14,101 nucleotides of DNA from an uncultured Clostridium sp. (lineage in GTDB: Bacteria; Bacillota; Clostridia; Clostridiales; Clostridiaceae). Under the pieces are notes generated by a model. The model worked only from the letters and a program-made list of their open reading frames with translations, did no database searches and had not been told where the DNA came from. The position numbers were made by a program, and so were the translations under genes. Position 1 is the first letter of the stretch. Every line of letters starts with the position of its first letter. Location of the stretch: NCBI GenBank assembly GCA_900543325.1, contig UQQU01000082.1:1-14101 (forward strand), read 5' to 3'. Shown here in pieces: positions 1 to 5,881 of this stretch.

Positions 1-49
1 CTAGTGTTTCATAAATGTCCATTAACTCTTCTATTTTATCGCTTCTCAT
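1..49 (-). CDS. N-terminal start of an unidentified protein, cut by the window edge
   Basis: The minus strand has an ATG at position 49 preceded by AAGGAGAG about eight bases upstream, a convincing ribosome binding site. Sixteen codons are visible, beginning MRSDKIEELMDIYETL, and the frame is open to the window edge. It lies 14 bases downstream of the histidine kinase remnant's stop on the same strand, so it was probably the next gene of that operon. Operons of this type often continue with transporter genes, but these residues do not look like an ABC ATPase start. The product cannot be identified from so little sequence. Confidence 0.6.
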   Translation of the reverse strand, partial: MRSDKIEELMDIYETL

Positions 50-63
50 TTGTTAATCTCTCC

Positions 64-621
64 TTATATTATTCCTTTTAAAAATGTTATATAAAATGTA
101 GTACCTTTATTAAGCTGGCTTTCCACTGTAATAGTGCCGTTATGTGCCTCTATTATTTTACGGCTTAGTGATAAACCAATACCTATACTGGTAGGATTCA
201 ATGAATTTTCTCCTTTATAAAATCTATTAAAGATTTTTCTAATTTCATCTTTTCTTATGCCTTCTCCATTATCCTTTATTGAAATTCCTATAGATAAAGG
301 TGTTTCTTCTAATTTTATATCTATAATACCATTATTTTCTGTATGTTCAATAGCATTTTTTATAATATTACTAATAGCTTCTTCCATCCATTTTTTATCA
401 TGAAGATAATATCCTTGGCTATGACAGTTTAAAATTATTTTTTGACTTTTTTCTTCTGCTTTTAACCTTAGAGGTCCTATGGCATTAACTATAGTTTCTT
501 TTAATGGTATTGTATCTTTATTATATTTCACAACATTACTTTCTATTCTGGCATATTTTAATAAGGTTGTTATAAGCCATTCCATTCTATCTAATTGCTT
601 TGAATATAAAAATTTAAAAAG
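64..621 (-). pseudogene. Sensor histidine kinase, 5'-truncated remnant (end of DHp domain plus ATPase domain)
   Basis: The remaining frame encodes the C-terminal half of a two-component histidine kinase. Counting from the internal Met at 585: N box NIIKNAIEHT (residues 73-82), G1 box DNGEGI (105-110), F box IFNRFYKG (118-125) and G2 box GIGLSL (135-140), so the ATP-binding domain looks intact. The frame stays open upstream of this Met, and the residues SKQLDRMEW look like authentic DHp helix, then run into a stop inside the fic terminator at 622-624. The sensor domain, membrane segments and phosphoacceptor-His motif are absent from the window. Without the His the protein cannot autophosphorylate in the normal way, so it is called a pseudogene. 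The junction at about 604-618 is where the fic/hsp20 cassette abuts the kinase, which suggests an insertion or deletion there. Confidence 0.8.
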
Positions 622-657
622 CTACAAGTGAAATATATACAGTTCACTTGTAGCTTT
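618..657 (-). terminator. Intrinsic terminator of fic copy 1
   Basis: A perfect 15-bp inverted repeat (AAAGCTACAAGTGAA at 618-632, TTCACTTGTAGCTTT at 643-657) with a 10-base loop lies just after the fic stop. On the minus strand it is followed by a U-rich tract. The stem is unrelated to the terminator after fic copy 2, so the cassette homology ends at the fic stop codon. Confidence 0.85.
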
Positions 658-663
658 AAATCC

Positions 664-1452
664 TTATTCTATATCTAATAAAAACATATCCTCTAACTCA
701 CACATAAATTTCATGTATGTTAACATAAACTTAAGCCATGCATCATATCTGCCTACTTTTAATGAATCTTCTATTGCATCATAGTAAAAACCTTTATCTT
801 GATTTCTAATTATTATTCTTGGGTAACCTTTAGCAGTTAAGAGTCCATTCATAATAAGCCTTGATAATCTTCCATTGCCATCCATAAACGGATGTATTCT
901 CACAAAGTCTAACTTAAATTTGAAAATATCTATTAACTCTTTATCACTATTATTAAATCTATCTATAGCTTCATTTAATTGCTCTTTAACCTTTTCTGGT
1001 GGTGGTGGAGTAATTAAGCTGTTTGAAATATATACCTGACTACTTCTAATTTCTCCTTCCCATTCACTATGTTCTAATGTATTAAAAGTTATGTCCTTAT
1101 GAATACTACATATAAGCTCTAAACTTAAATCATTATTTATAGAAAAATTATCTCTTATAGCTCTATTTAATTGTATTACTTCAGTTTGTGATCTTAAATC
1201 AGCATCTTGAGCTATTCCTTCAAGTACAGCTTTTGTTTGCCCTTTTGTTAAAGTATTACCTTCTATCTTATTAGATGTATATACTTCTAAATATGCAATT
1301 CTATCATTAAAGGGTCTATATCTATATGTTTCTATAATTTTAATCATTTCACTCTGTGAAAGTCTACAATTTTTCACATTATAGCTTTTAAATTTTACTT
1401 TTTTAAAATTACTAAAAAACTGAACATCTCTAGCCTTAAAATCATCTGACAT
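664..1452 (-). CDS. Fic/DOC family protein (probable AMP-transferase), copy 1
   Basis: This 262-residue protein has the complete Fic active-site motif HPFMDGNGRLSR at residues 187-198. The His is the catalytic base and the GNGR loop binds the nucleotide and Mg. Upstream, residues 60-65 (S-N-K-I-E-G) match the inhibitory helix motif (S/T)xxxE(G/N), placing it among self-inhibited Fic proteins with an N-terminal inhibitory helix. Residues 140-152 (VYISNSLITPPPP) fit the flap that docks the target. Fic enzymes usually transfer AMP to a hydroxyl side chain of a target protein; the target here is unknown. The ATG at 1452 follows GGTAGGTAGTAAG, a modest ribosome binding site. It is transcribed divergently from hsp20 and ends in its own terminator. 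Residues 1-112 are identical to copy 2, and 13 differences lie further on. Confidence 0.92.
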   Translation of the reverse strand: MSDDFKARDVQFFSNFKKVKFKSYNVKNCRLSQSEMIKIIETYRYRPFNDRIAYLEVYTSNKIEGNTLTKGQTKAVLEGIAQDADLRSQTEVIQLNRAIRDNFSINNDLSLELICSIHKDITFNTLEHSEWEGEIRSSQVYISNSLITPPPPEKVKEQLNEAIDRFNNSDKELIDIFKFKLDFVRIHPFMDGNGRLSRLIMNGLLTAKGYPRIIIRNQDKGFYYDAIEDSLKVGRYDAWLKFMLTYMKFMCELEDMFLLDIE

Positions 1453-1503
1453 CTTACTACCTACCCTATCATTTAATCTAATTAATAATTAATTTTACCA
1501 TAT

Positions 1504-1545
1504 ATATAAAATACTCTCCACTATTATATGGAGAGTATTTTATAT
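1504..1545. promoter_or_regulatory. 17-bp perfect hairpin in the fic leader, copy 1
   Basis: ATATAAAATACTCTCCA (1504-1520) and its exact reverse complement (1529-1545) are separated by eight bases. It lies about 50 bases upstream of the fic start and about 220 bases from the hsp20 promoter. It could be an attenuator in the fic leader, a terminator shielding the divergent units, or a protein-binding palindrome. The 470-bp intergenic region otherwise holds only the promoters listed and A+T-rich sequence. Confidence 0.6.
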
Positions 1546-1621
1546 TATTTTTCTTTAAACTAAATATTATTTTACTTAGTTCAATTTAATGTGTCTACTA
1601 CTTTATACTAACACCAAGCTA

Positions 1622-1652
1622 ATTATAATAAATATTTAAAAACTTTTTTCAA
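1622..1652 (-). promoter_or_regulatory. Possible fic promoter, copy 1 (weak)
   Basis: On the minus strand TTGAAA (1647-1652) and TATAAT (1622-1627) are separated by 19 bp, longer than the optimal 17. The -10 is perfect, but such A+T-rich DNA gives chance matches. If real, the fic transcript has a leader of about 165 bases that contains the 17-bp hairpin. Confidence 0.25.
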
Positions 1653-1768
1653 ATTTCCAATTTCAATGATTTTTCCTTAAAACTAATAAAATCCATTTGA
1701 AATTAATTCTCATCAAAACCAAATCTCAAATTTTCTCACTTACACTCCCTTATTCTCACTCCTACAAA

Positions 1769-1798
1769 TTTGACCTTCTTTGACTTTAGTCTTATAAT
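1769..1798 (+). promoter_or_regulatory. hsp20 promoter overlapped by a CtsR operator, copy 1
   Basis: TTGACC (1770-1775) and TATAAT (1793-1798) with a 17-bp spacer form a near-consensus vegetative promoter. The -35 lies inside TTTGACCTTCTTTGACT (1769-1785), whose complement AGTCAAAGAAGGTCAAA fits the CtsR heptad repeat (A/G)GTCAAANAN(A/G)GTCAAA at every defined position. CtsR is the repressor of class III heat-shock genes in Firmicutes, so heat derepression of hsp20 is the expected regulation. The leader to the ATG is about 115 bases. Confidence 0.85.
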
Positions 1799-1922
1799 GT
1801 ACTTGTACAAAGAGATGAGGGAAGTAATTAAAGAGATTCCCATTAAAAAGAAAATTCAATTAAGCTTAATAAAAACTACTTTTGAACTTTCACAAAATAA
1901 ATTATTTAAAGGAGGTCTTTGT

Positions 1923-2363
1923 ATGTTTGGTTTAGTACCTTTTAAATTTAATAATGGAGAAAATAGCAGAGGATTAAGCATTAATGACATGTTCAATGAT
2001 TTCTTTAATGATGATATGTTATCTGAATTTAAGTCTTGTGGAAGTTTTAAGACTGATATAAAAGAAACTCCTGAAGAATATGTTGTTCATGCTGAGTTAC
2101 CAGGAGTTAAGAAAGAAGATATAAATATTGATTACAACAATAATTATTTAAGTATTTCTGCTACAAGAAATAATGAATTTGAAGAAAAGAAAGATAATTA
2201 TATAAGGCGTGAAAGAAGTTATGGATCTGTTTCTAGAGGATTCTATATTAACAATGTAGATAAGAATTTAATTAAAGCTAAATTTGATAATGGTGTTTTA
2301 AGTATAGAATTACCTAAGAAAGAAATATCTTCAAATAATGATAGTAAAATTTTAATAGAATAA
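1923..2363 (+). CDS. Small heat-shock protein Hsp20/Hsp18 family, copy 1
   Basis: A 146-residue ATP-independent holdase chaperone of the alpha-crystallin family, cytoplasmic and oligomeric. The start at 1923 follows AAAGGAGGTC at good spacing and begins MFGLVPFKF, like clostridial Hsp18. A longer frame opens from a TTG at 1770, but that codon is part of the -35 box and cannot be translated from this promoter. The alpha-crystallin domain runs from about KTDIKETPEEYVVHAELPGV through RRERSYGSVSRGFY to NGVLSIELPKK. The C-terminal ILIE supplies the I-x-I/V-type tail motif used in oligomer assembly. It is controlled by the CtsR-type promoter and ends in a strong hairpin terminator. The protein differs from copy 2 by one residue (Lys versus Arg, fifth from the end). 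Confidence 0.95.
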   Translation: MFGLVPFKFNNGENSRGLSINDMFNDFFNDDMLSEFKSCGSFKTDIKETPEEYVVHAELPGVKKEDINIDYNNNYLSISATRNNEFEEKKDNYIRRERSYGSVSRGFYINNVDKNLIKAKFDNGVLSIELPKKEISSNNDSKILIE

Positions 2364-2375
2364 TCCAATTAATAA

Positions 2376-2405
2376 TTACTCCAGAAAGAAGGTGATTCCA
2401 ACGGG
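2376..2405 (+). other. 30-nt conserved block in the hsp20 3' UTR resembling the anti-16S 3'-tail sequence, copy 1
   Basis: These 30 bases between the hsp20 stop and its terminator are identical in both cassette copies, although the bases on either side differ. The core AGAAAGAAGGTGATTCC (2383-2399) matches the complement of the bacterial 16S rRNA 3' end (AGAAAGGAGGTGATCC) except for one substitution and one extra T. No ATG, GTG or TTG lies at a usual distance downstream, so this may be an orphan or decayed ribosome binding site. Confidence 0.45.
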
Positions 2406-2413
2406 ACAGTAAT

Positions 2414-2451
2414 AAAGCAGCTACAAAACTAAGTTTTGTAACTGCTTTTTT
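2414..2451. terminator. Terminator of hsp20 copy 1, probably also serving dnaB from the other strand
   Basis: AAAGCAGCTACAAAA pairs with TTTTGTAACTGCTTT with a single mismatch and a five-base loop, followed by a run of T. A-tracts on the left give a U-run on the minus strand too, so it probably terminates the convergent helicase gene as well. Confidence 0.85.
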
Positions 2452-2473
2452 ATTATTAATATTTACTTATACT

Positions 2474-3805
2474 CTAAAAATCACTTACTCTAGAATACCT
2501 ACCATTCCATTTCAAAGCACAAGTTCCCCTACTTCCATGCCTATTTTTTATTACAACAGCATTCATGCATTCAGGATTTTCATCTGCATTTTTAGAATTA
2601 TATTTTAACTTTCCTTGCTTAAATAACATATCCCTATAAGCTTTATCATCAAGCTTAATATTTCTATAAAGAGCTATAACTTGATCACTGTCCTGTTCAA
2701 TTCTAGCACTATCTTGAATATCACTAGAATCAATTTTCTCAACAGCCATATCTCCACCCTTTTTATCAACTATTCTATTAGCCTGAGCTAACAAAACAAT
2801 ACATATATCTTCTTCCATAGCAAGAGTCTTAAGTACTCCACTAATTTTCCCTAATCTATTAGTCATAAGATCTTTATCAGAAAAATCTATATATTTATTA
2901 ATATAATCAACAAATACAACATCTAATGTATTTTGCATTTTATAAACTTTAATTTCATTAACAAACTTTTCAAAATCAGTTTCTGTAGATACATAAATTT
3001 TTTTATTTATTAATGTGGCCATAAAATTAGCAATACTATCTTTATCTTCTTGTAATATAGTATCCTCATCAATGGCTTTGGTAGATAACGAAAGATAGCT
3101 TCCTGCTATTTTACTAAAAACTTGATTTCTAGTCATTTCAGCACTACCATAAAAAATCTTATGTCCACTTAATGCCATGTTTGAAGCAAGCTGCAGAGAA
3201 AAAGTAGTTTTACCTACTCCACTTCTAGCAAATATAGTTATAAGCCTTCCCCTTTGAAAATTTCCTAAATACTTATCAAGATATACTAATCCAGACCTTA
3301 TTCCCTTGTCCCTATTTTCATCATAAAGCCAATTTATATATTCATCATATTGAGCCTCTATATCTATTTCCTTTTTAACACTACACTTATGAATTTTTAT
3401 CTTAACATTTTCAATCTCATTTTCAATTTCCTCAAGTTCCATATCACTATTTATTTTATCCATAACTTCAAGATAAAGGTGCTTTTTATAATTGCTTATT
3501 AGTAACAACAGTTTTGTATTAAATGCTAAATTGCTAGCGCTACAAGTAAATATCTCCGAAACATAATTTACTCCATCCATCTCATTGATATTTTTTTTAT
3601 GGTATTCTAAAAAAGTTATTAAATCTATTTCTAACTTTTCTTCAATCATCTCTAATATACCTAAATAAATCCTCATATGTTTAGAATATAAAAACATTTC
3701 TGGCTTTATCTTTTCTATAGCATTAATAGCAAGGCTACTTTCCTTAAGCATAGACCCTAAAATCTCTTGTTCTAATTGTATTTGATTATTACTTAACATA
3801 ATCAT
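2474..3805 (-). CDS. DnaB-type replicative DNA helicase
   Basis: A 443-residue hexameric 5'-3' helicase that unwinds DNA at the fork. The N-terminal DnaB domain covers roughly residues 6-105 (QIQLEQEILGSML...). The RecA-like motor follows: Walker A ARSGVGKTT at 193-201 (Lys199), the SAEM glutamate at 223, Walker B DVVFVD at 295-300, sensor LLAQANR at 338-344, the IEQDSDQVIALYR segment at 369-381 and an arginine-finger-like KNRHG at 420-424. The length is typical. Walker A differs from the common chromosomal ARPSMGKT, and the divergence suggests a phage- or plasmid-borne copy rather than the housekeeping dnaB. The ATG at 3805 follows AAAGGGGAG six bases away. It is the last gene of a three-gene unit with the initiator and the DUF2800-like gene. 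Confidence 0.9.
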   Translation of the reverse strand: MIMLSNNQIQLEQEILGSMLKESSLAINAIEKIKPEMFLYSKHMRIYLGILEMIEEKLEIDLITFLEYHKKNINEMDGVNYVSEIFTCSASNLAFNTKLLLLISNYKKHLYLEVMDKINSDMELEEIENEIENVKIKIHKCSVKKEIDIEAQYDEYINWLYDENRDKGIRSGLVYLDKYLGNFQRGRLITIFARSGVGKTTFSLQLASNMALSGHKIFYGSAEMTRNQVFSKIAGSYLSLSTKAIDEDTILQEDKDSIANFMATLINKKIYVSTETDFEKFVNEIKVYKMQNTLDVVFVDYINKYIDFSDKDLMTNRLGKISGVLKTLAMEEDICIVLLAQANRIVDKKGGDMAVEKIDSSDIQDSARIEQDSDQVIALYRNIKLDDKAYRDMLFKQGKLKYNSKNADENPECMNAVVIKNRHGSRGTCALKWNGRYSRVSDF

Positions 3806-3877
3806 AAACTTCTCCCCTTTGTACTCTTATAAATAGATTAATTGTTTTTTTATTCTACAATTTAAGAATAACTTTCC

Positions 3878-4837
3878 TTAGTCTATATAATCCTCAATAT
3901 TTATCTTGAACTTTTCTTCTTCTCTTTCTTTTTGAAGTTTACGACTATAATTACGCCATATATCACCATCATTTAGAAATCTTTTAACACCATTTTCTCT
4001 TCTCAAAAAGTTTACTAAGCTCCAACTATAGTCATAGTAATGATTACTATGATAAATTTCATTATAGTTTTTTATAGCTACTATTACTTGATTTTCTCCA
4101 TAAACATTAATTGCATATTCTATTGCATTTTTAATTGATGGATATAATATTTTCTCATTATTAATTTCAGTTTCATTCCAAGCATTAAATATATTTATAT
4201 ATAATTTATTATTATATTTATTATTATATTTATTATTATTTAAATCATAAGTATATCTCTTATCTTCTAAAGAAATATAATCTTCATCAAGATAGCTATT
4301 TCTCTTATGTTGAGCATATTTTTCATAGTCATTACTAACTGGTTTAATATAACTACCAGTATCATTATAGCCAGTAGTTATTTTGTTATCAGTATCAATA
4401 TTACCAGTGGTTATATTACTACTAGTATCTAAATTACCACTAGTCATATCATTACCTGGTTCTCTATTACTACTAGTATTTTTATTATAAAAATCTCCAG
4501 CATAGTGATTTTCATCACTATACTGGTTTTCTTTATCACCATGGTCAAAGTTATTTACAATAGTATGAAGATAATTCTTAATAACTCTATATTTATTAGT
4601 TCTTCCTACACTTTTTATTATTTCTATATATCCCTTATTCTCCAAGGACTTTAAAATCCCTAAGATCTTCTTTTTACACTTAGTTTGGAATGCATCCATC
4701 AAAGTTGTAATTGAAATAGTAATCTCATCTTTAACTTCTTTTATCATTGATATAAACATTAAGAACATATATCTTTCATCTTTATTAATATTTTTATCAT
4801 TAAAAACATTTGTAATAACTTGACCATTAGTATTCAT
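3878..4837 (-). CDS. Winged-helix replication initiator (phage/plasmid type, DnaD-like C-terminus)
   Basis: This 319-residue protein has a predicted winged helix at about residues 15-90 (TLMDAFQTKCKKKILGILKSL, then a wing around GYIEIIKSVGRTNKYRV). A low-complexity Asn/Thr/Ser/Asp linker at about 95-212 follows. The C-terminal region at about 213-300 (LYINIFNAW ... ALVK-like helices ... GDIWRNYSRK) resembles replisome organizers of Gram-positive phages. Such proteins bind origin repeats and help place the helicase. The linker contains three 11-residue repeats (128-138, 139-149, 150-160) encoded by 33-bp DNA repeats, followed by a DNA tract of pure A/T. AAAGGAGG lies directly before the ATG. 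It is followed 72 bases later by the helicase gene. Assignment rests on layout and context more than on a diagnostic motif. Confidence 0.65.
   Translation of the reverse strand: MNTNGQVITNVFNDKNINKDERYMFLMFISMIKEVKDEITISITTLMDAFQTKCKKKILGILKSLENKGYIEIIKSVGRTNKYRVIKNYLHTIVNNFDHGDKENQYSDENHYAGDFYNKNTSSNREPGNDMTSGNLDTSSNITTGNIDTDNKITTGYNDTGSYIKPVSNDYEKYAQHKRNSYLDEDYISLEDKRYTYDLNNNKYNNKYNNKLYINIFNAWNETEINNEKILYPSIKNAIEYAINVYGENQVIVAIKNYNEIYHSNHYYDYSWSLVNFLRRENGVKRFLNDGDIWRNYSRKLQKEREEEKFKINIEDYID
4184..4245. other. 62-bp uninterrupted A/T tract inside the initiator gene, possible DNA unwinding element
   Basis: Positions 4184-4245 contain no G or C and include three tandem copies of a roughly 12-bp unit (ATTATTATATTT and variants), encoding an Asn/Lys/Tyr run. 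It lies about 110 bp from the 33-bp repeats in the same gene. The combination resembles initiator-binding repeats next to an unwinding element. Confidence 0.45.
4358..4456. repeat. Three tandem 33-bp repeats inside the initiator gene, candidate iterons
   Basis: Units at 4358-4390, 4391-4423 and 4424-4456 each begin AGTATC and share an ACCAGT/ACCACT core. A related ATTACTACTAGTAT occurs at 4415-4428 and again at 4466-4479. They encode 11-residue repeats such as SSNITTGNIDT. Lambda-like phages place origin iterons inside the initiator gene, so these may be protein-binding sites. They could also be only a repetitive protein linker. Confidence 0.6.
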
Positions 4838-4872
4838 TATATTTCCTCCTTTTAAACCTTTACTTTATCTAC

Positions 4873-5406
4873 CTAAAGACCAAAATCGTACTCATGTAAC
4901 ATCTTTTCTACAGTAGTTTCATATATTGAGCATAAATTTAAATGTGGTTGAATTGCTATAAGCCTTATTTTGCTGCACTCAATTCTAGATAAAAATTTAT
5001 CTATAGCCCCTATTCCTAAAAGCTTAACTTCCTCATTGTCATATGCAGATATAACATTAACATTTGCTGAAAATAAAGTAATTACCTCTATAACATCTCT
5101 TCCTATTAAAATTACATCACAAGTTTTTGAAATAAAGTCATCACCATCAGGAACTTCCACAGTTTCATTAAATAAAATTCTTACATTTTCATTTTGCATT
5201 TCTTCTATTCTATTAACTATTACTTTAAAGGCTATAAATGATATCATTTCTACATAATCTGAAAAACCATATTTTAATCTTAAATTTATTATTGCTTCTT
5301 TAAATTCTTCTCTTTCAATAAACTCATAATGTTTTTTTAGCTTTAATATAGTCATTTCCCTTACTAATTCTTCATTTAATTTATTTGCTATATAATTGTT
5401 TTCCAT
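4873..5406 (-). CDS. DUF2800-like (RecB-type nuclease) protein, apparently degenerate at the active site
   Basis: The ATG at 5406 is preferred to the GTG four codons upstream, because AGGGTGGAG sits at proper spacing before the ATG and overlaps the GTG; this gives 177 residues. The region from about residue 80 to the end resembles phage DUF2800 proteins as I recall the family: VPDGDD...CDVILIG, then a segment ending VKLLGIGAIDKF, then IAIQPHLN and a C-terminal VEKML. Family members carry a PD-(D/E)XK-type core with Asp in the CDVIL strand and a following D-x-K in DYKYGKG. Here Asp97 is kept, but the second strand reads VITLFSAN, so the D-x-K is lost. The first 75 residues are helical and unlike the family's N-terminus. 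It is the first gene of the replication module, 35 bases before the initiator. It may be non-catalytic. Confidence 0.5.
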   Translation of the reverse strand: MENNYIANKLNEELVREMTILKLKKHYEFIEREEFKEAIINLRLKYGFSDYVEMISFIAFKVIVNRIEEMQNENVRILFNETVEVPDGDDFISKTCDVILIGRDVIEVITLFSANVNVISAYDNEEVKLLGIGAIDKFLSRIECSKIRLIAIQPHLNLCSIYETTVEKMLHEYDFGL

Positions 5407-5435
5407 AAATTTCTCCACCCTTCAATCGTTTTACC

Positions 5436-5549
5436 TGTTGGTAATATATTACAACATAATTTTTTCATATTTTTAATAAACTTCTTAACTTAATTAAAAA
5501 AAATTCTTATATATGTATTAAGAATTTCACACTTTTTTCTTGTTGGTAA
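5436..5549. promoter_or_regulatory. Two TGTTGGTAA sites, one within a near-palindrome, upstream of the replication module
   Basis: TGTTGGTAA occurs at 5436-5444 and 5541-5549. The first is part of a 12-bp palindrome GTAATATATTAC (5441-5452) flanked by TGTT(G) and AACA, an imperfect 21-bp dyad directly upstream of the module's first gene. Possible operator or replication-protein sites; the complement TTACCAACA is two bases from the DnaA box TTATCCACA. No convincing promoter was picked out here. Confidence 0.3.
5495..5527 (-). terminator. Terminator of the DUF1659-DUF2922 operon
   Basis: AAATTCTTA (5501-5509) and TAAGAATTT (5519-5527) form a 9-bp stem with a nine-base loop. On the minus strand it is followed by a run of U. 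It lies about 120 bases after the DUF2922 stop; a weaker repeat (AGTAATAAG/CTTATTACT, 5581-5615) lies between. Confidence 0.5.
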
Positions 5550-5644
5550 CTTGTAATAAATTTTTATAAGATTTAAAGGCAGTAATAAGCCTTATTTTTC
5601 ATAATTCTTATTACTACCTATTCTTATTAAATTAACTCAATTTA

Positions 5645-5860
5645 CTATACAGTAAACTTTGTAACAGCTCTTTCAGTTACTTGAGCTGAGTATTTTGATA
5701 CTAAAGCTCCCTTTTTATTTTCAAAGATATTATTTTCAATTAAGCTATCCATTAAAGCTTGTACCTCATCATTTGTTATACCAGCCTTAACATCTGAAAT
5801 TGAAATATTAGATTTCTCTCCACTTTCAGTTAAAAAAGTCATTGTTAATGTATATTCCAT
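5645..5860 (-). CDS. DUF2922 family small protein
   Basis: A 71-residue protein beginning MEYTLTMTFLTESGEKSN, with the alternating beta pattern and the ISISDVKAGITNDEV centre typical of DUF2922, a family of unknown function widespread in Firmicutes. The ATG at 5860 follows GGGGGTG at eight bases. It lies 21 bases after the DUF1659 gene, the usual partner, so the two form an operon. The small YvrJ-type protein that often follows such pairs is not present here. No signal peptide or membrane segment is visible. Confidence 0.75.
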   Translation of the reverse strand: MEYTLTMTFLTESGEKSNISISDVKAGITNDEVQALMDSLIENNIFENKKGALVSKYSAQVTERAVTKFTV

Positions 5861-5881
5861 AATTCACGCACCCCCATATTA

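Larger units (their letters stand above)
663..2451. repeat. Direct repeat, copy 1: fic-hsp20 cassette
   Basis: This block (fic, intergenic region, hsp20, terminator) recurs at 6325-8112 in the same orientation, offset by exactly 5,662 bp with no indel from the fic stop to the hsp20 stop. Comparison by eye gives about 49 differences in the distal 502 bp of fic (about 90% identity), none in 1166-2194, and 11 in the last 169 bp of hsp20 (about 93%). The fic differences change 13 residues and the hsp20 differences only one (Lys to Arg near the C-terminus), so both copies appear to be under purifying selection. Confidence 0.95.

Noticed and set aside
1770..1922. N-terminal extension of hsp20 from a TTG, giving 197 residues (also 7432-7584)
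   Set aside because: The TTG is part of the -35 box, the added residues do not resemble Hsp20 proteins, and a strong ribosome binding site precedes the ATG at 1923 and 7585.
2391..2411. Six-codon ORF from GTG (MIPTGQ) after hsp20, preserved in both copies with a silent A/T change
   Set aside because: The GTG lies inside the putative ribosome-binding sequence with no room for an upstream site, and six codons are too few to judge coding.
4970..5257. 95-codon plus-strand ORF
   Set aside because: It lies entirely antisense to the DUF2800-like gene, has no ribosome binding site, and its Ser/Ile/Thr-rich product looks like a shadow frame.
5407..5418. GTG start four codons upstream for the DUF2800-like gene
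   Set aside because: The GTG overlaps the AGGGTGGAG ribosome binding site of the ATG at 5406.
5436..5444. TTACCAACA (minus strand) as a DnaA box
   Set aside because: It has two mismatches to TTATCCACA and only two scattered copies, so it is not enough to call a DnaA-dependent origin.
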